A DNA stretch of 64,000 nucleotides from DATBGO01 sp963695645 (GTDB lineage Bacteria > Actinomycetota > Actinomycetes > Streptosporangiales > Streptosporangiaceae): positions 124,001 through 188,000 of the forward strand of contig CAVOHC010000017.1 of NCBI GenBank assembly GCA_963695645.1. Reading direction: 5' to 3'. The notes under the pieces are model-generated. The model was given only the letters and a program-made list of their open reading frames with translations, made no database searches and was not told where the DNA came from. This document shows, in pieces, positions 7,965-16,001 of this stretch (positions are counted from its first letter, which is position 1; every line of letters begins with the position of its first letter). The position numbers and the translations under genes were made by a program.

Positions 7965-9308
7965 CTAGGCCCGCGCGGGGACGCGGAGCGGGACGACCAG
8001 GTACCGGAACGCCGGCCGCGGCTCCCCGGCCGCGCCATCCACGCCGTTCCCGGTAGCTGCCTCCGGGTCGTTGCCGACCCAGGTGATGAGGGCGGGTTTC
8101 GCCGCGCTGGTGAATTCCAGCCTGATCCGTCCGGCTTCCGGCGGTGGCTGCCCGCCGCCATCGGCCCCGGCCATGGCCTCCGTCCCGGCCCCTGCCCCGG
8201 CTCCGGATCCTGCCGGTGTCCCGGCCTGCCTGGGCGAGGCAGGGCCCGGCCCGCCAGCCGCCGCAGCGCCGAGCCCGTCGAGCAGGTAGTGCGGGTTGAA
8301 GGAGATCACTCGCTCAGTTCCCTCGAAGTCAGCGGCCACGGCCTCCACCGCGCGGGCCCGGCCTTCGGCATGCGCTTCGATGACTACGCTTCCCGGTCCG
8401 AAGGTCAGCCGGACCGGGCTGGCCCGATCGGCGACCAGCGAGACCCGCCGCACCGCCTCGGTGAACAGGGCCGCCGGTACCTCCGCCCGGCAGCTGAATT
8501 CGGCCGGGAACCTGGACCGGTACCTGATGAACTCACCGCCGATCAGCCGCGCGATCAGCCTCCGGCCGCCCGCCTCGAAGCTGATCATGCCATCGGCGGG
8601 GCGGGGTTCCCCGGTCCCGGACGGGCTGGCCTGGCCGTTGGCATCCGGCTGGCCGGCCCCGAATGCTACCGTCACGGCCGCTCCGGGTGCCATCGTCCTC
8701 GCGAAGTCGGCCAGGGTCCTGGCCGGAACCATCGCTACAGCCCGGATCCCAGGTACCGCTGGTACCCAGCTCAGCTCCCGCACCGCGAGCCGGTAGCGAT
8801 CGGTGGCCGCCAGCGTCAGGGTCTGCCCGTCGATGTCCATGCAGACCGCGGTGAGCATGGGAAGCGTGTCGTCCCGGCTCGCGGCCGGGACGACCTGGCT
8901 GGCCGCGACGGCAAGTGCGCCGCCCTCGACCGTGCCGGCCGGCGGCGGCGGCTCAGGCAGTGCCGGGTAGTCGGCGATGGGAAGTGAGACCAGCGTGAAC
9001 TCGGCGCCGCCGCAGGCAAGGCTGACCATGTCGCCGTCGGAACTGAACTCGGCGGGCCGGGCGGGAAGGCTGCGGGTGATCTCGGCGAGCAGGCGCCCGG
9101 GAACCAGCGCCGTCCCCTCCTCTGCCACATCCGCATCGATCCGCACCCGAGCGGACACCTCGTAGTCGAAGCAGGACAGCGTCAGCCCGGTGCTGCTCGC
9201 CTCGAGCAGCAGCCCGGAGAGCACTGGCACCACCGGACGGGCCGGCAGCGCGCGCGCCACCCACGCCACTGCTTCGCCCAGCGTCTCCCGCCCGACCCGT
9301 AACCTCAT
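7965..9308 (-). CDS. dnaN: DNA polymerase III beta subunit (sliding clamp) paralogue
   Basis: From ATG 9308 the protein has 447 residues and aligns along its length with actinobacterial beta clamps. It has LGEAVAWVARALPARPVVPV at the start, then FDYEVSAR, SRDDTLPMLTAVCMDIDG, ATDRYRLAVRE, FNPHYLLDGL and a C-terminal YLVVPLRV in place of the usual YL(I/M)MP(V/M)RL. It is longer than a standard clamp (~375 residues) because of two inserts: GAGQPDANGQASPSGTGEP in domain 2, and a Gly/Ala-rich stretch (~45 residues, GSGAGAGAGTEAM) in domain 3. No dnaA, recF or gyrB is adjacent, so this is more likely a second clamp than the oriC-linked copy. Confidence 0.85.
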   Translation of the reverse strand: MRLRVGRETLGEAVAWVARALPARPVVPVLSGLLLEASSTGLTLSCFDYEVSARVRIDADVAEEGTALVPGRLLAEITRSLPARPAEFSSDGDMVSLACGGAEFTLVSLPIADYPALPEPPPPAGTVEGGALAVAASQVVPAASRDDTLPMLTAVCMDIDGQTLTLAATDRYRLAVRELSWVPAVPGIRAVAMVPARTLADFARTMAPGAAVTVAFGAGQPDANGQASPSGTGEPRPADGMISFEAGGRRLIARLIGGEFIRYRSRFPAEFSCRAEVPAALFTEAVRRVSLVADRASPVRLTFGPGSVVIEAHAEGRARAVEAVAADFEGTERVISFNPHYLLDGLGAAAAGGPGPASPRQAGTPAGSGAGAGAGTEAMAGADGGGQPPPEAGRIRLEFTSAAKPALITWVGNDPEAATGNGVDGAAGEPRPAFRYLVVPLRVPARA

Positions 9309-9419
9309 GCCCCTGCCTCCGCCCGTCCGCCACCGCCCGGTCCGCCACCGCCCGTCCGACCACGATCCCGATCCTGGCACGGAATGCCGACAATTCGCAG
9401 CGCGGCAGCCGGCCCGCGG

Positions 9420-9680
9420 TCAGGCGAGTCCGGGCGGCGCGGATGCCAGGGTTGCCTCAATCGCCCGGGCCAGGGCCCGCGCCGACTCGGCGGTCAGTTC
9501 CACCGCGACCCGCGCGGCCGGGCCCTTCGACGGGTTGAGGAAATCAATGTTGAGCGTGTGCTCGGCAGTTGCGTGCTGCGGGTGATCAAAGTAGACGGTG
9601 GCGTCGCTCAGCGCGAACCAGCCGGCTGCACCCTTGCCGCTCCCGGTGACCCCGATCTTCTCGGTCAGGTATGTGCACAT
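9420..9680 (-). CDS. DUF6295 family small protein
   Basis: This 86-residue protein begins MCTYLTEKIGVTGSGKG and contains WFALSDATVYFDHPQHAT followed by a C-terminal amphipathic helix (ELTAESARALARAIEATL). The N-terminal pattern is characteristic of a small actinobacterial family, DUF6295 to my recollection. Function is unknown. It lies directly downstream of the dienelactone hydrolase gene (9 bp gap, same strand), so the two are probably one operon. Confidence 0.65.
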   Translation of the reverse strand: MCTYLTEKIGVTGSGKGAAGWFALSDATVYFDHPQHATAEHTLNIDFLNPSKGPAARVAVELTAESARALARAIEATLASAPPGLA

Positions 9681-9689
9681 GCGCGCTCC

Positions 9690-10433
9690 TCAGCTGGCCA
9701 GGTAACGACCGTAGAAATCCCAGATCCGCTGCCAGCCATCGTTGGCCGCCTCGACCCGGTACGCGGGCCGTTCCACCGCGAAGAACGCGTGGCCTGCTCC
9801 GTCGTAGGTATGGAATTGGTGTTCCTTGCCCAGCTCGGACAGCACCTTGGCCAGCGCGGCGGTCTCGTCGGGAGACGGATGGGTGTCGTCAGCGCCGAAC
9901 AGGCCCAGCAGCGGGCAGGACAGGTCCTTGGCGAGCCCGATGATCGGCCCAGCTCTCAGCGGCATCCCTTCGGGGGGCGGGTTGACGACGAAGGCGCCAT
10001 AGCAGTCGACGGCCGCCTGAAGCGGCAGGCTGCAGGCAGCCAGGAACGACTGGCGTCCGCCGGAGCAGTAACCGATCACCCCGACGTTGCCGTTGGAGTG
10101 ATCCAGGGCGCGCAGGTAGTCCGCCGCGCCGCCGACGTCACCGACCAGCCGCTCGTCGGGAACCCCGCCCTGGGCCCGCGCTGCCGCCGCGGCGTCATCC
10201 GGGCTGGCACCCGGCGCCTCGCGATGGTAGAGGTTCGGCATCAGCGCCGCGTAGCCGTTGGCCGCGAGTTTCCTGGCGATCTCCTTGGTTCCGCTGTCGT
10301 AGCCTGGCATGTGGTGGATCACTACGACGCTGCCGAGTGACTCCCCGCCGAGCGGCCGGGCGAGGTATGCCTCGATCCGGTCCCCGCCATGCCCGGCGAT
10401 ACTGATGGTCTCGGCGATCAAGTCATCTCTCAT
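9690..10433 (-). CDS. Dienelactone hydrolase family protein
   Basis: From ATG 10433 the protein has 247 residues with the alpha/beta-hydrolase layout of dienelactone hydrolases. The nucleophile elbow is GVIGYCSGGRQ (Cys instead of Ser), the acid lies in LFGADDTHPS and the histidine in GAGHAFF. Family members hydrolyse lactones such as dienelactone, but many actinobacterial copies have unknown substrates. It is probably cytoplasmic. The frame is open to 10595, but the upstream residues are Arg-rich and would overlap the divergent gene. Confidence 0.85.
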   Translation of the reverse strand: MRDDLIAETISIAGHGGDRIEAYLARPLGGESLGSVVVIHHMPGYDSGTKEIARKLAANGYAALMPNLYHREAPGASPDDAAAAARAQGGVPDERLVGDVGGAADYLRALDHSNGNVGVIGYCSGGRQSFLAACSLPLQAAVDCYGAFVVNPPPEGMPLRAGPIIGLAKDLSCPLLGLFGADDTHPSPDETAALAKVLSELGKEHQFHTYDGAGHAFFAVERPAYRVEAANDGWQRIWDFYGRYLAS

Positions 10434-10573
10434 CCGCGGCTCTCCTCTGCGATCGTGGACCCTGCGGCGACCGACCCCAATCCTGCCAGTCGCCAGAGCG
10501 CGGCCGGCCCGGGCCGGCCGATGCCCATCCAGCCCGGCGGCGTTTCCGCTGGATCCGGCCTCAGGCATGCGGC

Positions 10574-10828
10574 ATGATCTGCGAAGGCCCAACACGGGGG
10601 AGGGGCATTGTCGTGGGGGGAGACGTCTTCGGGATAGCGCTAATCGTGCTTGGTGTGGGCTGCATGCTGGGCTGGCACGCTAACCGGGCACGCGCCGCGC
10701 ATGGCGACATCAAGTCTGTGAAGGGACGAATCCCCGGGTACCGCAAGACGCGGACGCGCAGCGGCCTGATCACGATCGGGCTCGTCATCGCCGTGCTCGC
10801 GATCATCCACGACCTCTACCACCACTAG
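10574..10828 (+). CDS. Small two-helix membrane protein, unknown function
   Basis: The protein has up to 84 residues with two hydrophobic helices (FGIALIVLGVGCMLGWHA and SGLITIGLVIAVLAIIHDLY) joined by a basic loop of about 30 residues. It ends in YHH. An in-frame GTG at 10613 just before the first helix is an alternative start. No family is recognised. The gene is divergent from the dienelactone hydrolase and followed by the MarR gene. Confidence 0.5.
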   Translation: MICEGPTRGRGIVVGGDVFGIALIVLGVGCMLGWHANRARAAHGDIKSVKGRIPGYRKTRTRSGLITIGLVIAVLAIIHDLYHH

Positions 10829-10903
10829 CGCCTGCGCGCCAGGCTCCCGCGCGGCCGGTCACTACCGAACGGCAAGCGACCCAAGTGCCGCACCGGCGGC
10901 TGA

Positions 10904-10965
10904 GTCAATAAAAGGTTGACTAACTCAATCTCTAGTTCATATGCTTGAGCCACTCAACCGTTGAG
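10904..10965 (+). promoter_or_regulatory. marR promoter with overlapping inverted repeats
   Basis: A near-consensus promoter is visible: TTGACT at 10916-10921, 18 bp, then TATGCT at 10940-10945. Three inverted repeats overlap it: GTCAA-N7-TTGAC (10904-10920), TTGAG-CCA-CTCAA (10945-10957) and CTCAACCGTTGAG (10953-10965). Their position over the -35 and the start point suggests MarR autorepression. Because transcription would begin near 10952, the TTG at 10945 cannot be the start codon. Confidence 0.65.
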
Positions 10966-11028
10966 GAGCTCAGGAGCATTCCCCGCACCCGGGCCGCCAG
11001 GCGGAAACCGCAGCATACGGAGCCAGGC

Positions 11029-11529
11029 TTGGACACGAAGTCGCCCAGTGAGCAGCTCGATGCGCAGATCGTCGATGGCCTCGGCGAACTGATCGGGCGC
11101 ATCGTCGCCCGCGGCGAGCGGCTCGCCGCGGATCTCGGCGTCCCGGCCTATTTCATCAAGGCCCTGCACACGCTCAACTGCCCGATGGCCATGAAAGATC
11201 TAGGCCAGCGCTTGCACTGCGATCCGTCCTACGTCACCGTGGTCGCCGACATGCTGGAGAAGCGCGGGCTGGCCAGGCGCGAGGCCCATCCGGGCGACCG
11301 GCGGGTCAAAAACCTGGTCCTCACCGATGCCGGCATCAGCCTGAAGCAGCGCGTGGAAAGTGAGCTCGCCACCCGGATGCCGTGGAGCCGCGCACTCAGC
11401 ATGAGTGAGCGCGAGCAGCTGCTCGCGCTGATCCGCAAGATGATCAACGCAGACGACGGCGCCACCAGCCCTGAGGCGCCGGTGGAGGAGGTGGCTGACG
11501 TCGTGAGCGCCCCAGCGGGCTCTGGCTGA
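11029..11529 (+). CDS. MarR family transcriptional regulator
   Basis: From TTG 11029 the protein has 166 residues, the usual MarR size. The winged helix is clear: MAMKDLGQRLHCDPSYVTVV (recognition region), DMLEKRGLARREAHPGDRRVKNL (wing with the DRR motif) and LVLTDAG. Start choice: GGAG lies six bases before this TTG, while the longer frame from 10945 would begin upstream of the likely transcription start. It sits before an EmrB/QacA-type efflux pump gene on the same strand, 179 bp away, a classic arrangement in which the MarR protein represses itself and the pump until a drug ligand binds. TCAAC half-sites occur before both genes (10955, 11564). Confidence 0.88.
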   Translation: MDTKSPSEQLDAQIVDGLGELIGRIVARGERLAADLGVPAYFIKALHTLNCPMAMKDLGQRLHCDPSYVTVVADMLEKRGLARREAHPGDRRVKNLVLTDAGISLKQRVESELATRMPWSRALSMSEREQLLALIRKMINADDGATSPEAPVEEVADVVSAPAGSG

Positions 11530-11708
11530 GCCCACATCCCGCTGCCAGCCACTCCTTAACTTCTCAACCGGCCGCCAGCTCCGGGTCTGCCGGGCCCGGT
11601 GCGAGTTCCTTGCGGCCTCCGGCAGGCTGCCACGGCATCCTGCCCTCCAGCTAGCCGCGTCGGCAGTTCACCAGCGCCGCGCAGGCACCGCACTTAAGGA
11701 GAATTCAG

Positions 11709-13292
11709 ATGTCCTCCAGTACGTCCGCAAACGGGAGGGCCACGGCGCCCGGCATGGTAGCCGTCGCCGACGGCCTCCCGACTGGCGCCGGACGCCCCGC
11801 CCATCGTCATCTCGGCCTCGCCTTGGTTGTCATCGCCACCGCGCAGCTTATGGTGGTGCTGGACGCCACCATCGTGAACGTCGCACTGCCCGACATCCAG
11901 CGGGCGCTCGGCTTCTCCGGCTCCGGCCTGGAATGGGTCGTGAACGCCTACGCGCTGACCTTCGGCGGCCTGCTGCTGCTCGGCGGCCGGGCCGGCGACA
12001 TTCTCGGCAGGCGCAGGGTATTCATCGCCGGGATCATCCTGTTCTCGGTGGCGTCGCTGCTCGGCGGGTTCGCCACCACGCAGGCCTGGCTGCTCACCGC
12101 CCGCGCCGTCCAGGGAGTAGGCGGCGCCATTGTCGCACCGACCGCGCTCTCGCTGGTCACCACGACCTTCCCGGAGGGCCCGCCGCGCAACAGGGCGATG
12201 GGCGTCTACGCCGCCATGAGCATCGCGGGCGCCGCGGTCGGCCTGATCGCCGGCGGTGTGCTCACCACGTACCTGTCCTGGCGGTGGGTCTTCTTCGTCA
12301 ACGTGCCCATCGGTATCGCCGTCCTGCTGGCGGCGCCGCGGGTGCTCGGTGAGTCGGCCCGGCACCCTGGCCGGTTCGACCTGCCCGGTGCGATCACCGG
12401 CACCCTCGGGCTCGCTGCCCTGGTGTACGGCCTGACCAGCGCGGCCACGACCCCGAACGGCGTCTCGCACTGGGGCGATACCAAGGTCGTCGCCTCGCTG
12501 ACCGCAGCGGTGGTGCTGCTCGTCTCGTTCGTCCTCATCGAGGCCCGGAGCAAGCACGCGCTGATGCCGCTGCGGATTTTCAGCAACCGCAACCGGTCCG
12601 GCGCCTACCTGGTCATGCTGTGCATCGGCACCGCGATGTTCGGCATGTTCTTCTTCCTGACCGTCTTCGTGCAGACCGTCTGGGGGTACAGCGCGCTGCG
12701 GACCGGAATCGCCTACCTGCCGATGGTGGCCACCATCATGGTGATGGCCGGGGTCAGTGCCCAGCTAGTACCCCGGATCGGCGCCCGGCCGCTGCTGCTG
12801 GCCGGATCGGCCATCGGCGCCGGCGGGATGTTCTGGCTGTCGCGGATCAGCGAGCACAGCACCTATGCATCCGGGCTGCTCGGCCCGATCATCGTCACCG
12901 CGATCGGCCTGGGCATGCTGTTCATGCCGACCACCCTGGTCGCGTTGTCGAAGGTCGATGACAAGGACGCTGGCCTGGCCTCCAGCCTGCTCAACACCGG
13001 GCAGCAGGTCGGCGGCGCGATCGGGCTCGCGCTGCTGGGAACCGTGGCCTGGACGGCGGTCGCCAACAGCATCAGGAGCCAGGCCGCGGCCGCGGCCGCA
13101 CGGTCCGGCCACGGACTGCACGCGGCATCGGGAACCATCCCGAAGGCGATCTACGCGCATGCCCTGTCGGTCGGCTTCTCGAAGGGCTTCATGGTCTCGG
13201 CCGGTATCACGGTGATTGCCTTGATCGTCACCATCGTGATGATCCGGGTGCGCCGCGAGGACCTGGCCGGCGTGAACCCGATGGTGGGATAA
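11709..13292 (+). CDS. MFS drug efflux transporter, DHA2 (EmrB/QacA) family
   Basis: This 527-residue protein has 14 predicted membrane helices. Family motifs are present: LDATIVNVALPDIQRALGF in helix 1, GGRAGDILGRRRVFIAG (motif A) between helices 2 and 3, and a glycine-rich TM5 (AAMSIAGAAVGLIAGG). DHA2 transporters export drugs or dyes in exchange for protons. AAGGAG lies seven bases before the ATG. The gene follows a MarR regulator, which probably controls it. The C-terminus is cytoplasmic and basic (RVRREDLAGVNP). Confidence 0.9.
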   Translation: MSSSTSANGRATAPGMVAVADGLPTGAGRPAHRHLGLALVVIATAQLMVVLDATIVNVALPDIQRALGFSGSGLEWVVNAYALTFGGLLLLGGRAGDILGRRRVFIAGIILFSVASLLGGFATTQAWLLTARAVQGVGGAIVAPTALSLVTTTFPEGPPRNRAMGVYAAMSIAGAAVGLIAGGVLTTYLSWRWVFFVNVPIGIAVLLAAPRVLGESARHPGRFDLPGAITGTLGLAALVYGLTSAATTPNGVSHWGDTKVVASLTAAVVLLVSFVLIEARSKHALMPLRIFSNRNRSGAYLVMLCIGTAMFGMFFFLTVFVQTVWGYSALRTGIAYLPMVATIMVMAGVSAQLVPRIGARPLLLAGSAIGAGGMFWLSRISEHSTYASGLLGPIIVTAIGLGMLFMPTTLVALSKVDDKDAGLASSLLNTGQQVGGAIGLALLGTVAWTAVANSIRSQAAAAAARSGHGLHAASGTIPKAIYAHALSVGFSKGFMVSAGITVIALIVTIVMIRVRREDLAGVNPMVG

Positions 13293-13631
13293 GGGCAAGA
13301 AGAAAAACGGCCGCCGCGGTCCGGTCTCGTCACAGTGACGGCACCGGGCCCGGCGCCCGCCACCGTGTCCACGCCACCACTGCGGGATTAGTCATGCATC
13401 GGCTCATCGGGATCGCTCCGTGATCGGTCAGCGGGAAGCCGCCCGGGGCAGACGCCGGCGCTGGCGTCTGCGGGTTTGCGCCGTAGCCAGCTCTTTGCCG
13501 GCCGCCGGCTGCAACACCCAGCTGCATCCGGCCGCGGGACTGCGCGGCGTTCCGGGCTGCGGATGAACGGATCATGGCGTTGCGCGCCAACCTTCGAAGC
13601 CATCCCGGCGGTGCTGTGAACTAGCCAGGAT
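13293..13631. other. Non-coding stretch after the MFS gene with a 9-bp hairpin
   Basis: No convincing gene was seen. GCAGACGCC (13448-13456) and GGCGTCTGC (13463-13471) form a perfect 9-bp inverted repeat with a 6-base loop; no T-run follows, so a factor-independent terminator is not clear. CGTCACAGTGACG near 13329 is a second short palindrome. Confidence 0.5.
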
Positions 13632-13648
13632 TCACCCCGCCCGGGTGA
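13632..13648 (+). promoter_or_regulatory. TCAYCC-N5-GGRTGA operator, site 1
   Basis: TCACCC-CGCCC-GGGTGA, an exact match, lies 110 bp before the start of the repeat-rich membrane protein gene. GGTAAT at 13674-13679 is a possible -10, 25 bp downstream. This is the leftmost copy of the palindrome in the window. Confidence 0.75.
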
Positions 13649-13758
13649 GGCAGTCCCTTGTCGGGCCAGACATGGTAATTAGACACGGCGTCGGGCAAAT
13701 GTCGCCGACATGACGACCGTGGCAGCAAGACCGATGCTGCGCTGCGGATCCGGCGGAG

Positions 13759-15294
13759 GTGACCTTGTCTGACGAAGGCGGCAAGCCAGGGACGGCTGCC
13801 GAGGGCCCGGAGCCCAGCGACGCTGCCAAGGGCCCGGAGCCCAGCGACGCTGCCAAGGGCCCGGAGCCCAGCGACGCTGCCAAGGGCCCGGAGCCCAGCG
13901 ACGCTGCCAAGGGCCCGGAGCCCAGCGACGCTGCCGAGGGCCCGGAGCTCAGCGACGCTGAGCACGCTGAACTGGAACGCCTCCGCGCCGAGACGGCCGC
14001 TGAGACAGCCGAACTGGAACGCCTCCGCGCCGAGACGGCCGAGCTCCGCAGCCAGAGCACAGGCGCGGCTCATCGTCGGCGGTTCAGCTGGCGGACCCCC
14101 GTCGCCATCGTGCTCATCGTGATCGGCTGCGTGCTCGCTCCGCTGTCGGTGGTAGGCATATGGAGTGCCAATCAGGTCTCTGACACCAGCCGCTACGTGG
14201 CCAACATTGAGCCGCTCGTCCACAATCCGGCCATTCAGAATACCCTGACCAACAAAATCACGTTCCAGATCACCAGCCACCTGAACGTGGTCAGCTATAC
14301 CAATCAGGCCGCTGCCCTGCTCACCAGCAAGGGCCTGCCCCGCGTCGGCACGCTGCTGAAGAGCTTCGGCCCGTCGATCGCCAGCGCGGTTGCGGGATTC
14401 ATCCACGGCCAGGTGCAGAAGTTCATAACGAGCCCGCGGTTTGCCAACCTCTGGATCCAGGTCAACACCGTTGCTCACCAGCAGATAGTGAAGGTGCTCT
14501 CGGGGCAGGGCAACGGCACGGTTACCACCAGCAACGGGCAGGTGGTGATCGACCTGGGGCCCTTCGTCAATATCGTCAAGCAGGACCTGAGCGCGCGCGG
14601 GTTCACCATCGTGAACAGCCTCCCGCCGATCCACCCGTCGCTGGCGCTGTTCTCGTCCCGGGATCTGGTCAAGGCGCAGGGCGCCTACCGGCTCATCAAC
14701 ACTCTCAAGTGGGTATTGCCGTTCTTGTCGCTGCTGCTGATCGGCCTGGGAGTGTATGTTGCACGGGGCCACCGGCGGGCCCTGATCGGTGCCGGGCTTG
14801 GCTTCGCCGCGTCGATGGCCGTTCTGGCTCTTGGCCTGGCGTACTTCAGGACCATCTACCTGAACAGCGTGCCTCCCGCCGTGCTGCCCAGTGACGCTGC
14901 CGCGGCGCTGTTCGACACGCTCGTCCGGTTCATCAAGGAAGGGCTCCGTACCCTGCTGGTGGTCGGGCTGGTCGTCGCCGTCGGCGCGTTCTTCTCCGGG
15001 CCGTCGACCACGGCGGTCCAGACCCGCTCCGCGTTCCGGTCCGGGTTCGGCTGGCTCCGCAATAGGGGCGACCGCGCAGGCGTGTCCACCGGGCCGGTCG
15101 GACTGTGGACATACGCGCACCGGAAGGCCCTCCGGGTCGGCGCGGTGGCGCTCGCCGCGCTGATCTTCGTCTTCACGAGCCGCCCCACCGCAGCCGACGT
15201 CATCCTCATCGCCATATTGCTGCTGGTGGTTCTCGGGCTGATCGAGCTGATCGGCAGGCCGCCCGCGCGGCCGCAAACCGCAGGTCGTCCGTGA
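13759..15294 (+). CDS. Membrane protein with N-terminal nonapeptide repeats and coiled coil
   Basis: The protein has 511 residues. Residues ~14-60 are five near-perfect copies of a 9-residue unit (KGPEPSDAA). A heptad-like segment (AELERLRAETAA, twice) follows at ~67-95, then a helix at ~110-132. A large extracytoplasmic domain (~135-310) is followed by three to four helices (WVLPFLSLLLIGLGVYVA and others) and a short cytoplasmic tail. It resembles actinobacterial integral membrane proteins of unknown function. The GTG start at 13759 follows GGCGGAG closely; TTG 13765 is an alternative. An operator palindrome lies 110 bp upstream. Confidence 0.75.
   Translation: MTLSDEGGKPGTAAEGPEPSDAAKGPEPSDAAKGPEPSDAAKGPEPSDAAKGPEPSDAAEGPELSDAEHAELERLRAETAAETAELERLRAETAELRSQSTGAAHRRRFSWRTPVAIVLIVIGCVLAPLSVVGIWSANQVSDTSRYVANIEPLVHNPAIQNTLTNKITFQITSHLNVVSYTNQAAALLTSKGLPRVGTLLKSFGPSIASAVAGFIHGQVQKFITSPRFANLWIQVNTVAHQQIVKVLSGQGNGTVTTSNGQVVIDLGPFVNIVKQDLSARGFTIVNSLPPIHPSLALFSSRDLVKAQGAYRLINTLKWVLPFLSLLLIGLGVYVARGHRRALIGAGLGFAASMAVLALGLAYFRTIYLNSVPPAVLPSDAAAALFDTLVRFIKEGLRTLLVVGLVVAVGAFFSGPSTTAVQTRSAFRSGFGWLRNRGDRAGVSTGPVGLWTYAHRKALRVGAVALAALIFVFTSRPTAADVILIAILLLVVLGLIELIGRPPARPQTAGRP
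13801..13950. repeat. 27-bp tandem repeats encoding GPEPSDAAK
   Basis: Five successive copies of a 27-bp unit (AAGGGCCCGGAGCCCAGCG followed by ACGCTGCC), almost identical at DNA level, encode the acidic Pro-rich N-terminal repeats of the membrane protein. The near-identity indicates recent expansion. Confidence 0.9.
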
Positions 15295-15306
15295 TAACGG
15301 CGCACA

Positions 15307-15323
15307 TCATCCATGCCGGATGA
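15307..15323 (+). promoter_or_regulatory. TCAYCC-N5-GGRTGA operator, site 2, with a leaderless promoter
   Basis: TCATCC-ATGCC-GGATGA, an exact match. GATACT at 15345-15350 is a good -10 hexamer 21 bp after it, and the GTG start codon at 15357 lies seven bases after that hexamer. The transcript would therefore be leaderless, and the operator would overlap or abut the -35 position, as expected for an activator. Confidence 0.75.
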
Positions 15324-15356
15324 TTTCCTGACTGCGGCACGGGCGATACTGGGTAC

Positions 15357-16001
15357 GTGGATCCGCGCGACCGGCTGCGGTCGGTAGGCAAGCGAATGAC
15401 CGACCCGGTGGAGCCGCTCGCCCAGCGGGCCGCGGAGCGCGCACTCGATCTTCTCGTCGGCGCACTTGACTTCAATGCACTCGTGGCGCGTGTCGATCTG
15501 AACATCGTGCTCGACAACGTCAACATCAACGAAGCCCTGAAGAAGCTGGACCTGAACGCCCTGCTCGACCGGGTGGACGTGAACGCGATTGTGGACCGGG
15601 TGGACGTGAACGCGATTCTGGACCGGGTGGACCTGGATCCGCTGCTCGACCGGGTGGATGTGAACGCGCTGCTCAACCGGGTGGACGTGAATCCGCTGCT
15701 CGACCGGGCGGACATCGACGCGGTTATGCGACGCGTCGATGTGAGCACCCTGCTCGATCGCGTCGACGTGAATGAACTGGTGGGGCGGATCGACATGGAC
15801 GGGCTTGTCGAGCAGACGGATCTTGGCGCCGTCATCGCCAGGTCGTCGGGCGGGGCGGCGAGCGAAGCACTGGACGCGGCGCGCAGCCAGGCCGTCGGGC
15901 TTGATCAGTTCATCGACCGCTGGGTCGGACGGCTGCTCAGGCGCAAGCATCCTGGGCCTGCGGCGCCGGCTGCCCTGCTGGATGGCCAGGCGCAGCCATG
16001 A
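15357..16001 (+). CDS. Nonapeptide-repeat protein (VDVNALLDR repeats), unknown function
   Basis: The 214-residue protein is dominated by about 14 copies of a 9-residue unit near the consensus V-D-V-N-A-L-L-D-R, from LDFNALVAR (~residue 38) to TDLGAVIAR (~residue 161). Strict alternation of Val/Leu and Asp/Asn suggests a regular solenoid or stacked amphipathic helices. The N-terminus (RSVGKRMTDPVEPLAQRAA) and C-terminus (LDQFIDRWVGRLLRRKHPG) are non-repetitive and could be membrane-peripheral. No signal peptide or membrane helix is seen. The stop overlaps the ATG of the RDD gene (ATGA), so the two are translationally coupled and probably work together at the membrane. Confidence 0.8.
   Translation: MDPRDRLRSVGKRMTDPVEPLAQRAAERALDLLVGALDFNALVARVDLNIVLDNVNINEALKKLDLNALLDRVDVNAIVDRVDVNAILDRVDLDPLLDRVDVNALLNRVDVNPLLDRADIDAVMRRVDVSTLLDRVDVNELVGRIDMDGLVEQTDLGAVIARSSGGAASEALDAARSQAVGLDQFIDRWVGRLLRRKHPGPAAPAALLDGQAQP

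Noticed and set aside
7965..9308. Origin of replication near dnaN
   Set aside because: No dnaA, recF, gyrB or cluster of DnaA boxes is present.
13621..15276. Long minus-strand frame (551 codons) opposite the repeat-rich membrane protein
   Set aside because: It is the antisense shadow of a high-GC gene; the translation is Arg/Asp/Gln-rich with no domain, and the plus-strand protein has clear membrane helices and repeats.
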